Shown here one piece after another: positions 1-12,634 of a stretch of 64,000 bases of DNA (the stretch's first letter is position 1; each line of letters opens with the position of its first letter). Below the pieces are notes generated by a model that saw only the letters and a list, made by a program, of their open reading frames with translations, was not told where the DNA came from and searched no databases. Origin of the DNA: Diphasiastrum complanatum (Eukaryota; Streptophyta; Lycopodiopsida; Lycopodiales; Lycopodiaceae); assembly GCA_029204225.1 (NCBI GenBank), contig CM055113.1, forward strand, positions 6,110,647-6,174,646, given 5' to 3'. Made by a program: the position numbers and the translations under genes.

Positions 1-290
1 ATTCGAACGTTCTCCTTCAGTCCTCCTTAAACATTATTTGGGATCCTTCAAAGATTCGGTAAATTTTCTTTGAACATTTTCTTTGGGGTCCTTAGAACAT
101 TCTTTGAATGTTATTTGGACACCTTCGAACATTTGTCGAGATGGCTGTGAATCCTGTGTATTTCTACGGACATTGCAAATTTTCGTGCATTTCTGCAGAC
201 TGTCATTTTTTGTGTGTAAAAATGCAGTCTGTCTGCAGAAAAGCAGCTTTGAAATTTGTTTACTCTTCACATGAAGTGAGATTAATATCC
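1..290 (-). repeat. LTR-like fragment, distant relative of the 44558-45546 copia LTR
   Basis: Read on the minus strand, about 150-240 contains a CTGCA...TTACAC...ACAGTCTGCAGAAAT stretch that aligns by eye with the start of the copia LTRs at 44558 and 48094, followed in both cases by TTCGAA-rich sequence. No LTR end, primer site or coding domain is visible here, and the left end is cut by the window. The assignment rests on a short visual alignment only. Confidence 0.3.
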
Positions 291-2310
291 AACTGTCCTA
301 GCAGAGCACCTCTGGAGCCCTTGAGCAGCTGAACCTCTTCAGCCTCCCTTTCTCAATTTTCACTCTCTTCTTGTGACTTGTCTTCCTGTGACTTGTCTTG
401 ACTGACCCTAAGCTCCTTTCTCTGGATTTATAAAGTGTTCTTTGTGATGAACTCCCTTGGTGTATTTGAAAAGTATTCTTGGATTTGCGAACTCCATCTT
501 CCATTCCAATTTATAACAAACAAACTTTTTACAGGATCATGCAACCAGTTTGCCTTAATATCATCACAATACTACAGAAATTCATATTGTGTGCTTTTAG
601 AGTCTCATTTGTTATTAGTCTTCTGTCGTGGACATAGGCCCTGCACACAAAAGTGTGAAAAAGTGACAGAGTCAGAATTTATTCTGTCCAGTGTTTTCCT
701 TGTGCCTTACCCATAAGAGCTTTGGCAAGACAACAATTGACAATACCTACTGCTGATTTGAAAGCTTGCCCCAGAAAATCCTCTAAGAAACCTGCCCGTA
801 CATTGTGCCCTATCACCTATAGTCAGGTGCATTTGCTCTGCAGTGCTGCTTTGTTGTAGCATGTTGGGTACTGCTGCCTCCATTTTTAGGTGTCTTGGTG
901 TTTGCGGTTGTCTCTGCAACAATAATATGCTAGGTGTCCCTTCAGCCTCGTGAATACATAACTGATCCAAGACTGCCTTGTCGTGGTTGCCTTCTGCACC
1001 TGTGAGATTGAAAGGTCCCGCAGCAAGAAATCAGATCACTATAGAAAGCCTTCTCCTTGGCATAGAGTGCTTCTGCTTGAGCTCGGTCTCTTGGCCTCTT
1101 GATCAAGATTGATCCTCTTCTTGCCCTCCACTACTCCCCACAATCCTCATCCTCTTTACACATTCCATACTGTACTTGGTTTCTTCTAGCTTTTCGCCTC
1201 CAGGAGTCAGTGATGCTAATCATCTCGAAGGCCATCTCCATGATGGGTTGTGGAAGATCGCGTGTTGGGTTTGTCAATCCATCAATTTGTGCCCCCCTTG
1301 ATTTCCTTGCATGCTGTGGATGCTATTGTGGGATCAATGATCAGGGAGTGCAATGCATGGGCCCATAAGCCGTGTGGGATTATTATATCTTAATAGTCTG
1401 ATCCTCGGTAAAGCAAACAGCTAAGTGACATAGCATAAGAGTACATAAAGGGAAAAAGATAAACATCGATACAACACTAGGCAGCAAGATTGCTACAGAC
1501 AAAAGTGCATTCGCATTAGTGTAATAAATCCCGGTTACAGAACAATCTTTCAAGTTGATCAAGATCAGCTTGTTGGCCCCATGGCCTGCTTGTTCACATG
1601 ACCACCAGCTCTTTAGCTAACAGTTCCCAACTAACGTGACATATTTGAACTGCCAATATCCCCTTCAAATAAATAGTCTATTTAGCTACTTGTTACTGCT
1701 ACTGTTCAGCTAACTGACTGTACAAAGTGGCAAGATCAGATGTACCCGTGTCAAAAATGTGATATTAAATGGTGTGATTTTCTTGGTCTTAATTTTTGGT
1801 GCACAGTTGGGTTTTACAATAAATGATTGAGAAGGTAGTGACAGATGGTTCTTGCAATGTGGTGGTCTGTATGTACAATGATTTGTGTTTTAAAATCAAT
1901 ACCTGATATGAGGACTGAGCACACACAGTTGCATGGTTAATCTGGAAGATTCCTCAGACATATATATCTAGCAAACTAGTTTTGAAAAAGTCAGTTTAAT
2001 TGGTGCTTTAAATTCAAGAAGAGCACCTCAATCATCTTCATATTCCATTGTAGAAGTTAGTATTGAACTCCACTCTTTTAATCTTAAAACCTATGGCACA
2101 ATTGTTATACAGCAACCTGTTTCAATTCTAGTTAGTATTTCAGATTTGAAGCTTTACCATGCATTTTTAATTTCTATGATGTTATTATTATTGTGTGGCA
2201 TCACATTTCTTCTTATCGTATACGGTGCTTTGAATCTTTGTTATTTTTAATTTTCTTGATGGTGGGCATCCATGGATACTTAATGAATTATGCTTTTCTG
2301 AATGCTGCAG
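291..2310. other. Upstream region without a recognisable gene
   Basis: I see no exon chain, RNA gene or transposon domain here. Open frames are short and lack known motifs. The tract TTTCTGAATGCTGCAG just before 2311 looks like a splice acceptor, so 5'UTR sequence of the small gene at 2313 probably lies somewhere in this stretch, but I could not place its donor. Confidence 0.4.
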
Positions 2311-2312
2311 CT

Positions 2313-2689
2313 ATGGATACATCTGAGCGTCCAACGGCAGGGGCGATGTTTGGCGCAGAGAAACTAAGTCCGTTAGGTGTTTCAGGTTCAGGAAGCAAGT
2401 AAGAACATTAACATGCATTTACTAAATACGGAAATACTTAATGGAAAAATCTTAAAGTGTTTATTATTATCTTGTTCACTTCATAACAATGAATGACAAT
2501 TTAAGCGAGGCTTACTTTTTTCATTTTGTCAGAAAGATCAACAAAATATCTCAAAAGCGAAGAGCGGTGAAGCTTCGCAAAGAAAAGGCTATGGAGAAAG
2601 CTCTTTCAACTTCAGAGAAGAGACGACAAAAGTTGCAGCAGGATGTGCATAAGGCACAGCGTGTGCAATCGTTAAAGAAGTTGTACTAG
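2313..2689 (+). CDS. Small basic lysine-rich protein, two exons, function unknown
   Basis: The coding exons are 2313-2398 and 2533-2689, joined across a GT-AG intron (GTAAGAAC donor, TTTTGTCAG acceptor) in phase 2. This gives 80 residues plus a TAG stop. The ATG at 2313 has G at -3 and G at +4 and follows a good splice acceptor by two bases, so a 5'UTR intron is likely. Residues 1-29 are a small-residue/Ser/Gly segment that starts MDTSERPTAGAMFG. Residues 30-80 are strongly basic and probably helical (KISQKRRAVKLRKEK... ending KKLY), like nucleolar or ribosome-assembly tails. There is no catalytic motif, signal peptide or membrane segment. I do not recognise the family. The spliced frame, the strong start context and the abrupt loss of openness outside the exons support a real host gene. 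Nuclear or nucleolar location is inference from the basic tail. Confidence 0.6.
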
Positions 2690-5600
2690 GATAATGGGAC
2701 AGATGACTGTGACCATTTCCCATAATCTAATTTGCTGTGTACCACATTTGGAGTGCCCTATGATGCATTGCGTGATGGGCAGTCTCAAAGTGTCTATTAA
2801 TTTATTTTTGGTTGTTGGCCAAGACTCAAGTTGACCAGATTAATTCTAGTCCAGATCAGATCAAGGTTAAGCAAAACGTCTGTAGGACTCTGGGTGGATG
2901 AAGTAGAATCTGGAACTAATCACTTTTCAGTGGAACTTTCATGCCTCTTTGGATCTTTGTCATCCATATGTTTCATAGGTTTAGATTTGTGTTCTGGGTG
3001 GCCCTTTAAAGGAGGTTTCTTGGTGAGCCTAGTCTAGCTTGTGGAATTGGAAAGTAAGATGATGGCCGCATCTGAGCAGGGAATGCACCCTATTTGTTTT
3101 TCGCGCACTAGCTCATGGGTATTTGATCTAGTATGTGTTTATCTATTCACCTCCCATTCTTTACATCTGAAAAGGGACGACCTGTGCAGGAGGTAGATAT
3201 CAAGGGAGTCTTTTCTTTGGATGAGAGCTGCCATTTGGTTGATGATGGTACTGGTTTGCTTCCTTGCATTTCGTGGATGATATTGCAAAATCTATTTTTC
3301 AGATGAAATCCATAGAACCACATGTAACCCTTGTCAGATATGGGACAGTTTTTGCACGTACACAGGCATGTTAGGAGCAGTTGCAGTCTGCTTTTTCATT
3401 TGTTCAGGAAGAGAATGATGGAAATGAAGAAATTTTACCGGAATCATAGATTTTGTTCTGTGAATTTCGACTTTGAATCACCAGATGGTCTTTTTCTTCT
3501 CTTGTTGCATGTTAGAATCACAAAAAACCCCAGTTGCTTTTTTTGCTATTCTGTTGAAAATGAGTTGGATCCTTGCATATCATGAAATTTGTCGCAAGAG
3601 TTTGTCGTCTAAAAGAATCAGTCAATTCAAGTTCTAATCATCACTTAATGTTCTTTTATTTCTCTTTTGCATGAATTCTATGGCAACACGCAGATAGTAA
3701 CAAAAAACCTCAGCTGCTGTTCCATTGAAAATGCTTTTTGGTATTATCAACCCCATGGGATCGCAAAGAACCGAACCTAGGTGGGGGAGCTCAACTCAAG
3801 CACAATACACCAACTCACCACATGTGGGAAAATTTGCTGTTGAAAACGACTGAGATCCTTGCATACAACATCTAAGCTGTTTGTTTCTTCAGAGATGTAT
3901 GAAATTTGTCATGGGAAATCATTGTGTTTGAAAGATTCAGTCGATCTTCCCTTCAAATTTGGTGTTGCAAGGATCAAAGGTTCTGTATCAAAGATACATT
4001 CTCTTACAAACTGATCTAGAATCAATCTTGCTCGAAGTCCAGGACATTCGCGATATTATCAACTCTCCAAGTTCTTTTTCAAGTGTTCAAGTTCAGAACA
4101 TTTATCAAGGAAATTGATTCACACACACACACATGCCCACACAAATATATGCAGCCTGCGTTCTGAAACACGTTATGGGAAGTTTAATTGGGGTTTTCCT
4201 GAAATGTGGCTGTACTGTACTTTATTTTTTTGATTAGTTTTTTGATTTTTTAGTGTTTTAACTAGCTTAAGTGTTTTTAAAAAAACATAGGGCTAAAAAA
4301 ATGTTGAAAATCTACTTCTAGATATATTTTTTCATTTTTTGAGTTGAAAAAAGAAAAGCTTTTCAGAATGTATATGTAGTGGAATGTGTTCCACTGCATC
4401 TGGCTATTTTGAGTACTTACAAAGAAATAAAAATCGATTGAAAAGATTAAAAATAAAAACCTAAACTCTAAAACCAATAAAACCTATCAAAATTAAAAAC
4501 CAGAATAAAAGAAACTGTCATGTTTGGGGAAATCTCAATTGGGTTTTGAGGACTGTGTTTCAGATCAGATCATGCAATTACGATATAGATAGATAGCATG
4601 GGAGTTTTCTTACTATCCAATTGAAATTTTGTTCAGAAAGTTCCTTTTTTTTATGGGAACATTGGAAGTAAAATATAGCACTTCTAGTTTATGATGAATT
4701 TGCAACTTATAAAGCTAAAGATTTGATGTCTTGAAAAGTTCATGTGCAAGAGTTTACAAAAATTTATTAAATCCTTTATGTGGCTAAGTGGAATCAAAAC
4801 TTGAAACCTTTAAAGAAACGTCTTGTAGGTTAAACCTTACATGAATGAAGGAATTGTGTTCGTATGAATACATATCATAGATTTTGGTAGAGACTATTTG
4901 TAATAGTTGATTATCAAAGATCAATTTTCCAACTAACATTTTCAAGGGCATCAATGAATGTCAATAAATGACTCTCTACAAGAAAAAACAGGAAGTCTCT
5001 TGCTAAGAACTCGAGTTCAAATCATACAATACAAAGTGTGTCTCTCCAATTCTAGATTTACTACTAACAAGGGCTGTCAAATTCTAGAACAAAACGCTGC
5101 CCTCAATATGGGTTGTAAAAAAAATACATTGGCACAGAGCTTGTGTCAATTTTGAGAAAAAAATCAATGCCATCTTGCAAACTACAATTGAATAGCTTGC
5201 AAAATTTACAAAATAAGGTCCTGCTTGCATGTCAAAAAGTTTAGTAGTGTCATGGCCCTAACAAGATTTGGACCATTAGGGGGTGCCTTGGGTATTGGGG
5301 CCGAGACTTAACTTGAATAATGATAGAATAGTGTCATGGGATTGACCACTTGCATGCAGTAATAACATGTGTGCTGCATTCATACTTAGGTGTGAGTGTA
5401 AATGCGTGATGCTTTTGCATGGGTCTTGGCTATTATGGGATAGGGGTTCCTACATGTAGTAGACATGCTTGGGAGGTTGGCACGATCTGATGGACAACCT
5501 TCATGCGGATGCCGTGCATGGGCAGATAGCAAGGGTTCTACACTCTATATATACCCTCACCTGTGTATGTGTGAACCATTGAGAGTTTGTCGACCCCTAC

Positions 5601-6634
5601 GTTGTCGGATTGGGAAGCGCTTCTACCGATCGATTTACCTATTTTCTTGTTGCTCAGGGGCAGGGTAAGTTTTGGTCTAGGTTTGGTTGGGACAACTTGG
5701 TCTACTACACTATGTCTCTTTTGGATTCTCCACTGTAGGTTTGATCTTGGTGGACGTTTGAAGTAGTATGCATGTCCTTGGTTAAAAAGTCATTTTTGAG
5801 CTACAAACCAAGGTGCGAAATTAAATGAACAGGTGAATCAGACACACGAATAGTAGCAGACTAATCTGCATTCTAGATCAGACATGATAAGAGTGATATG
5901 TGCGCAATGGCTACAAAATCAACTATTGATTTTTCTGATTCTTCAAGCACTACATGCAAATCCACGCAGTGCGTTGGCATGAGAGAAATACAATTCTCTC
6001 ATGAGTTCGTGTCTCACTTACTAGCGGACTTGTTGGATCTCTGTGGATCCTGCTTATAGAAACTTGTCTTGCACGCAGGCGGACTTCTGTTCTGTATTTT
6101 CGTCTTCTTGCTTATTAGCATTAGACTTCTTCTTCTTCTTCTTGTATCATGCATCAACCAGAAGGTATATAGTCGCGTCGTGTAACTTCTAGATTAGAGT
6201 GATTAAACATCTACAACTAATCACAAATTACAAGAGTAGCAGATTAGCCACGACCTAGAGTGTATCTGTTGATGTCATGATATCAGATCATATATATGTA
6301 CTTCTTGGTACTTGCATGATCTTGCTAGTCCTTTTTTTTTGGAGCGTGAGGCCAGAAAAGGGTGTCGCGACGATTTTCATGTCACTTCGTGTCTTTTGAC
6401 TTTTGCGTCGTCTGACTTTCTCCCCTGTACCGCGAAAAATTCTCTTTCACGAATTACTCTCATTCTTGTCTTTCCGTCAAGGTGTTTATGAACATTTCTG
6501 CTTCGTGTCTTTTGACTTTCGCATTCACGAATATTTTTGTTAGGCAGAGGGCTGAAAGCTAGCAAAGCTTTGGTAATAGAAATGTTTTGTTTCTTCATAT
6601 TCTTCATGCCAATGTCACTAATCGGTGATCAAGG
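2690..6634. other. Intergenic DNA, no gene seen
   Basis: The 3'UTR of the small gene presumably begins here. Beyond it I see only AT-rich non-coding sequence, a short (CA)n tract near 4122 and a CTT run near 6128-6146. No splice-joined reading frame or transposon domain could be supported. Confidence 0.4.
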
Positions 6635-6838
6635 TTAATAACCATACATAAGCATGAAAGGGCTGAATCCGGTCGTTGAGTGTTTTGCACTATCATATGC
6701 AAATTTCACCAGTGAAAGGTGATTTTCCCAATCAGACTGCCAATGGCCCACATATGCTCGCAACATGTCCTCCATAGTCTGATTGGTCTTTTCCATTTGA
6801 CTGTTTGATTCTAGATGATCTGTAGTTACCATTGGCAA
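6635..6838 (-). pseudogene. Ty3/gypsy integrase C-terminal fragment
   Basis: The minus-strand frame reads NQTMEDMLRAYVGHW, then FAYDSAKHSTTGFSPFMLMYG. This is the end of the gypsy integrase core just after the catalytic Glu, usually seen as ERVNQxLEDMLRAY...YNSxxHxSTGxSPF. Only about 68 residues remain, with no flanking RNase H or chromodomain. It abuts an oppositely oriented gag-like frame at 6840, so this is a truncated insertion. Confidence 0.75.
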
Positions 6839-6839
6839 G

Positions 6840-7325
6840 ATCCATCATAGACGGGATAATACCTGGTGCCCTCATTGTAGGGGTGCACACACTGGCAATG
6901 AGTGCCCATCATATGAACCGGTCCCAGATACTTTCTTTATTAAATGTGACCATACCTCATTCTACTGCTATTTCAATATGAGGAACCTTCATCATGCTCA
7001 ATCCGGAAGACAATACCAACCTCCTAGACAACAATTTGTTTCACGAAACCAATCCCAAAAATATCTTCCACGAAACAATCAAAAAATTCATATCCAAGAG
7101 TTGCCAAGACAATCCAAGCATGAACCTCAACCACAACTGGCACTCTTAGGTCCACCTCCTAGGGGACATCCAGACGTAGGAGCACAAACACAGCGACACC
7201 ATAAAAAATCTGCACCAACACATTTTGTCGATCACTTCTACGATCACACATACCATCAGGATACAACACTCACTTCTGGTAGTTCACAAAACTATCATGA
7301 AGATACTCCATGCTCGTGCAAATGA
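6840..7325 (+). pseudogene. Retroelement gag-like frame with zinc knuckle and Pro/Gln-rich tail
   Basis: The open frame has no ATG at its left end. It starts with a knuckle-like CPHCRGAHTGNEC (CX2CX3HX4C) at 6867-6905, then a second Cys/His cluster (IKCDHTSFYCYF). A Pro/Gln/Arg-rich stretch of about 115 residues follows, ending in TGA at 7323-7325. Such knuckles next to low-complexity basic sequence are typical of retroelement nucleocapsids. It is upstream of, and in the same orientation as, the knuckle at 7400 and the protease at 7829, so all three probably derive from one element broken by frameshifts. Confidence 0.5.
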
Positions 7326-7399
7326 GATGAGTATTCCACAAACCCAGAAAATCCAGGACAGCTAGCCATCCAGGATGGCTATGAATTGCCACAGGACCC

Positions 7400-7552
7400 A
7401 TGAGCAACATATGTTTCATCTGTGACGAAACAAGACATTTCATGGTCGACTGTAAGGTGAAAAACCAATATCATGCTGAATGTCTAGACTGTGTTTGGAA
7501 ACACAGTTTCAAAGATTGCCCAAAGCAACCTAATAGGATCCTACCAGCATGA
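7400..7552 (+). pseudogene. Double zinc-knuckle gag segment
   Basis: A 50-residue frame contains CFICDETRHFMVDC (canonical CX2CX4HX4C) and then CLDCVWKHSFKDC (CX2CX3HX4C). Paired CCHC knuckles bind RNA in retroelement nucleocapsids. It is in a different frame from the preceding knuckle frame (ends 7325) and ends in TGA. Confidence 0.6.
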
Positions 7553-7828
7553 CATATCTCATCAGAACCTGTTAGAGTCCTTACTAGAGCTCAACGCCAA
7601 AACCAACAACAGTAGCAAAACCTCAAAAAACCAGCTGACGATACGAGAAGCTCCTTAATAGCTTCTACATTACCAAGAGATTACCCAAACCCACGCGTGG
7701 AACAAAGGCAATACAATGAATAATGAGATGAGCTTTTGTAGGAGGAACAAAACACGGACGATTCGTTATCTGCTCCGGTCCTCGAAAAAGAGCAACCCCT
7801 ACAGGGACTCAAAGTATTCTTTGAACTT

Positions 7829-8317
7829 TTGCAGGCTCAAATCACAATGCCCTTCCATAGCGCAATAAAATCTTTCACAGGTCTCCAAAGTTATATCCAT
7901 CAAAGTTTTCAGTTTTCCACTATTCCATATGAACAACAAAAACCAGCCGAGCTTCCAAAAATTTCTCAGATTCCCATAAATCTGATGAATATAGGTGCTG
8001 CTAAGGGGACTAGCATCACCTTACCTATGCCAGTAGTATCCACTATCCTTGATAGTGGATCAGGCATAAACATAATGGCTTTGTCACTAGCAAAGTCATG
8101 GGGGTTCAATACCTTAGATCAGCCATGTTACAAACTTCGTATGGCCGATCAGCATATAACCAACCCTGCAGGTCATTTATCGAATATTCCAATCCGTATT
8201 GCAAGTGTCAAATTTACCATCGATTGCATCATTCTCGATCTACTAGATGATGCAAATACATATAAGCTCCTTCTTGGCACACCTTGGGTACAGATGGCAA
8301 GTGTTGTCCAAGATTGA
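7829..8317 (+). pseudogene. Retropepsin-like aspartic protease domain
   Basis: The 162-residue frame contains STILDSGSGINIMAL (about 8038-8082), the active-site D-[ST]-G loop of retropepsins followed by the hydrophobic strand, and later YKLLLGTPWVQ, the LLG...W motif that closes retroviral-type proteases of gypsy or caulimovirid pol polyproteins. The frame opens without an ATG, as expected for a polyprotein segment, and ends in TGA. No reverse transcriptase follows, so the element is truncated. Confidence 0.6.
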
Positions 8318-8490
8318 AAGCGTAGCAAAATAACCTTTGGCAACAGCGAAAAATGAGTCACTGTTGATTCGTCTGGCCACGTAAAGCCCGCCAAGGTTTA
8401 TGATGACTGGTCATCTACAACATATGATGAGCTAGATAGTGTTCCAATCTAGCCGAAAGGACACTATACAAGATCAACTGGTATTATAAA

Positions 8491-8820
8491 TTGGGTCAAG
8501 CACTGGCCACTGTGGACTGTGTCGATTCCAATAGATGCTGCATAGAAACCGCTACAGAAGACGCAAATATTCTACCTTCTTCTACGAACATAGAAACGCC
8601 CATCATTCCACTAATGATAATAGATCCCATTCCTATAGCTTGGTGCCCAAGAGAACCTAGTATCTCTGCCATCCATGTTTCGGAAGACGATATTCTTTCG
8701 ATGAATGATGACGAAATGACTAACGAACATGTGCTTCTGTATCTCGATGACAAACGTTATATGTTAGATATGCAGTTTGTGAGTTTCCTATATGTACAGT
8801 TTTCATTTGTAATACATTAA
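8491..8820 (+). other. Unrecognised frame downstream of the protease
   Basis: A 109-residue open frame beginning with TTG, acidic in the middle (HVSEDDILSMNDDE) and hydrophobic at the end. It has no recognised domain. It has the same orientation as the gag-protease remnant and may be a continuation of that polyprotein. It stops just before a (TG)n tract. Confidence 0.25.
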
Positions 8821-8858
8821 CTTCATCTACGAGAGCTTGAGAGGTGTGTAGCTCTGGC

Positions 8859-8861
<3 letters not shown>

Positions 8862-8911
<50 letters not shown>
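8862..8911. repeat. (TG)25 microsatellite
   Basis: About 50 bases of uninterrupted TG dinucleotide. Confidence 0.95.
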
Positions 8912-8913
<2 letters not shown>

Positions 8914-10102
8914 TTTTTTGTGATCTGCATACTGCACTAGATCCTTATAGAAAGTTGATTGGAGTATCTCCTAAAATTGGTTGTACATCGAATCCTATAT
9001 TTGAGTATAGGATAGCGAGTTGATCTTTCTGATTTTCGGGTAAACAGGTCTAGAAAAAAGGAACCTTCTGAAAGTTGGTGGTATGGGACATGTAAAGACC
9101 ACCAGGAGAGAACCAAGATGAAGATATGAAAGAACATCACAAGAGACTAGTAGGAGCCAAAGCACCCATCCAGATAGAGATCACCTCATCCGAGCCATGG
9201 AATGTGAATGCTTGATGAGAGGGAAAAAACTGTTAACCAGAGGCGAAGCCTTAGAATAAAGGAGGGCAAGTTCCTACCAATACATATACTAGTAAGAAGT
9301 GTGTGCATGAGCTCATGAAAACCCCCAAATAATCTAGCTAAACTTAGGCCACATATCCCATGCATTCTTCATGCATAACTCTGTCATATGCCATGCACTG
9401 CTCCACATGTCTCAACAGGAGTGTTTGGGTTCTCTCAAAGTTATTAGTTACAAAATTGGCCTTGACATGGAATTAAATTGAGACGTAACTAAGATCTTGA
9501 AACTAGAGAGTTGGTCTACCATATCAAGGGACTATTCCAAATCCTTTGAGTTGGATATGGCCATAACATTCTTCTTCCCTTAAAAAGGTTCTATCCTTAG
9601 AACGAAAAAGAAAAACAAGTAAAGAAATTTAGATTTTTCAAAAAACGGTTATAAATCCTTAACTCACTCTGTAGGTCGAACATTACTCGACATACTTAAA
9701 AATTATCTCATTTCCTTATTATCCACTGACAATAATTAAGTATATATTTATGATTTGTCAATCACAAATATTTCGACTCTTATGATTCATCAATCATAAT
9801 TTGGTCAACAATTTTGCATCAAAAGCATTGTTAAAATTCGATTGTAGAGTGTTTGCAAGTTTTTAACAAGTTATTTGTAGTAGTTCAACAAATCTAAATC
9901 TTCTTGAAAATGACCTCAAATATGTTATAGATACACTTCCGTGGCGAGTTAAGTGCAAAAGATATAACTTTGAAAAAGAAATGTAGTATTTTAAAATTCT
10001 ATTTGATTGATTATGTGATTGCTATTGGAGTAGGATACGATGCTGGATGATTACGTGTCATTATGAATAGATTTAGTATCTATAGTCTCCATTCCTACAA
10101 AT
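8912..10102. other. AT-rich non-coding region, probable LTR at its right end
   Basis: No coding domain is visible. The right end reads ...TTCCTACAAA just before a degenerate tRNA-Met primer site at 10103, so part of this stretch is probably a retrotransposon LTR. I could not find its left end or a second copy. Confidence 0.3.
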
Positions 10103-10114
10103 TGGTATTAGAGC
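10103..10114 (+). other. Copia-type primer-binding site (degenerate)
   Basis: TGGTATTAGAGC differs by one base from TGGTATCAGAGC, the site complementary to initiator tRNA-Met used by most plant copia elements. It follows CTACA, an LTR-like CA end. No gag frame follows, so this is an orphan 5' end. Confidence 0.4.
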
Positions 10115-10507
10115 TTTTAGCATAGGAAATTGCAAAAGTTAAGGGTGGTAGAAAAGCCACATGTTCAACTTCTTTGTAGGTTTTAGAGCACAAAAATCAC
10201 TAGTGGAGAACATTTTCTTCATTCCGACGGCTTGTAGAAAGGCTATGTAGGCCAAATAGAGTGAAAATCAGCTAAGCTTTGAGAAGTTATGAAAAATGCC
10301 ATTTTTGAGCTTTTTGGAGTTATGAAGCTTTGACCAATCATAATTTAACTATAAATTGAAAATTTCCCTCCCCATTGTCTCCAACTCACAAATGCCCTCC
10401 CCCACATTTGACATCATGTAGAACAACAATTCTAATAAGCTAATATGTTCTCACAATTTTGAAAAAATTGTAGTCCACCAATTTGCGCTTGACACGAAGA
10501 TGATGTA

Positions 10508-10692
10508 CACACCACCGGCCAGTGTGTGCACGACATCTGTCTCGCCACATCAGCATGTTTTAACACATGTTGTGTGACACATGTCTAAATTTTTTGTCAG
10601 CACACCACCGGCTAGTGTGTGCATGACATTTGTCTCGCCACATCAGCATGTTTCAGCACATGCTGCGTGACACATGTCAAATTTTTTTTCAG
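10508..10692. repeat. 93-bp tandem duplication
   Basis: Two adjacent copies (10508-10600 and 10601-10692) begin CACACCACCGG and end in a T-rich run followed by CAG. They differ at scattered positions, so the duplication is not very recent. Each copy contains imperfect inverted segments around CATCAGCATG...CACATG. Confidence 0.8.
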
Positions 10693-10773
10693 CCATACTG
10701 ACACGTGTCTAGTAGAGGGTATGGCCCACATCTGGCCATGCATTGTCACGTTGCAACATGTGTCAATTGGGCC

Positions 10774-11045
<272 letters not shown>

Positions 11046-11872
11046 TGTGCAAAAAGTAAAAAAAGGACCAAAAGTGGATCCCAATCTGATCCTCAAGAAG
11101 GATTGGTTGTCAGATTACTTGATCTATCAATCTACTTGAGATTAAGATCAATCTAGATCAATTCAAGACACAAAATCCTAACAAGAACAACCATTAATTG
11201 AAGGTAGGTGTACTTTATGGTTTCACACATGTGAAAAACTGTTTGAGTACGGACGCCAACCTGAAAATCAAGTACACATTGATAGAACCTCAAAACAATC
11301 AAAACAAATGTAGACAAAAGAATCACTCAAAATTGCTTCCAAAACCAAGATTGGTGTCTCACTATGATTATGGCCAAATGTGGCTCTATATATACAATAA
11401 GTGGGAGATCGTGGTACTGATCATCCCTCTGATCCCACATGTGTGAAGGTTCTCTGTCATATGATGATTCATCATGCAAAACTAACACTTGGACAAAACC
11501 TTCTATTTTGAGCACTTTTGGTCCATTTTCCTGCTATATGGAGATCTACTTGGAAATCTTCTAGAAGTCAAAATTTGCCTACTTCAGCTTATTCCACACG
11601 TTTGAGATGTCCTCTACACATGGGATATGACACCTAACCAAAGGATTTGGCTCATGCAATCAATAGATTGATGCCATGTGTCATATGTCTAGAAAACTAG
11701 TTTTTGGCCATTTTAGCCACTAGAACTTGAATTGAATCATATGTACAACATATATGATTATGTTACATGACAGGTACACTAGTTTCACACGTGGGAACAG
11801 GCTCCTCACATGTGTGTTTATCTATATACAAGATTTTTGGCCTCTACCAAGCTTATTTTTGCATTTTTCACA
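11046..11872 (-). repeat. 3' LTR of the non-autonomous element
   Basis: The 827-bp repeat matches 14490-15305. In element orientation it follows a purine-rich tract (TTTTTGAGGAG) just right of 11872. It carries a 15-bp CTAACAAGAACAACC-like segment that the other LTR lacks but the relative at 59122 retains, so the other copy probably lost it. Confidence 0.85.
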
Positions 11873-12021
11873 CTCCTCAAAAATCTAGCTTTGTAAATCT
11901 AGCTTGATGGAAAACATGATGATCTTGAACTTGACTCCATGTGCTGAATTGGTCTTTGCTGGTTCAAAAGGTGTGAAGATCAGCCAATGAGCTTGATGTT
12001 GATCTGAAATCACCATATCCA

Positions 12022-12393
12022 TTATAGTGCTTCTTTGATGTTGACATGTTTGATGAGCTTGAGAGCTTTGCACCATCCTAGCACCTCCAAAATTGATTCC
12101 TTCCAATTTTCATGTAGATGCTTGACCTTGAGGCTTGCTCCTTCTTCATGTGCATGCTCCTTCATAAGAGAATAATGATATCTTCTTGATTTTTTAGGAT
12201 CACAAAGATCTAACATCATGTAACCACGATCTAGAAAATTAGACTCATCCAAATTGGCAAGACTATGCATGCTATAATAACAAAGTTGCATCATATCTTC
12301 ATGCTTGTTTACCATGCTAATATCTGATCCAATGAGGCTAAATACTTTATTATGGAGATAAGTGTCTCTAGAAGATGATTCACTTACTCTCAT
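12022..12393 (-). CDS. Unrecognised ORF in the non-autonomous element
   Basis: A 123-residue frame with an ATG start, no stop interruptions and no recognised motif. It is rich in Lys, His, Glu and Leu. It lies 3' of the cysteine-rich ORF in element orientation. It could be a gag remnant or chance openness. Confidence 0.3.
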   Translation of the reverse strand: MRVSESSSRDTYLHNKVFSLIGSDISMVNKHEDMMQLCYYSMHSLANLDESNFLDRGYMMLDLCDPKKSRRYHYSLMKEHAHEEGASLKVKHLHENWKESILEVLGWCKALKLIKHVNIKEAL

Positions 12394-12634
12394 AAAGAGT
12401 TAACAATTTGTCTCAATACAAATTTTCAAACTATGAGTGAACAAATCACTTTTGCTCTTGCATGACTCAAGAGCATACATTTGATGAAATAACCATTTGC
12501 TTTCTAATTAATTTAAAATCAATTTTAACCTTTTAAGAACATCATCTATGTTCTCAAGGGAGACTTCATACTCATCTAGTATGGTCTTACTCCAATTTTG
12601 AGATGCAATGATCTCACTAAAGCAAATTGATTTA

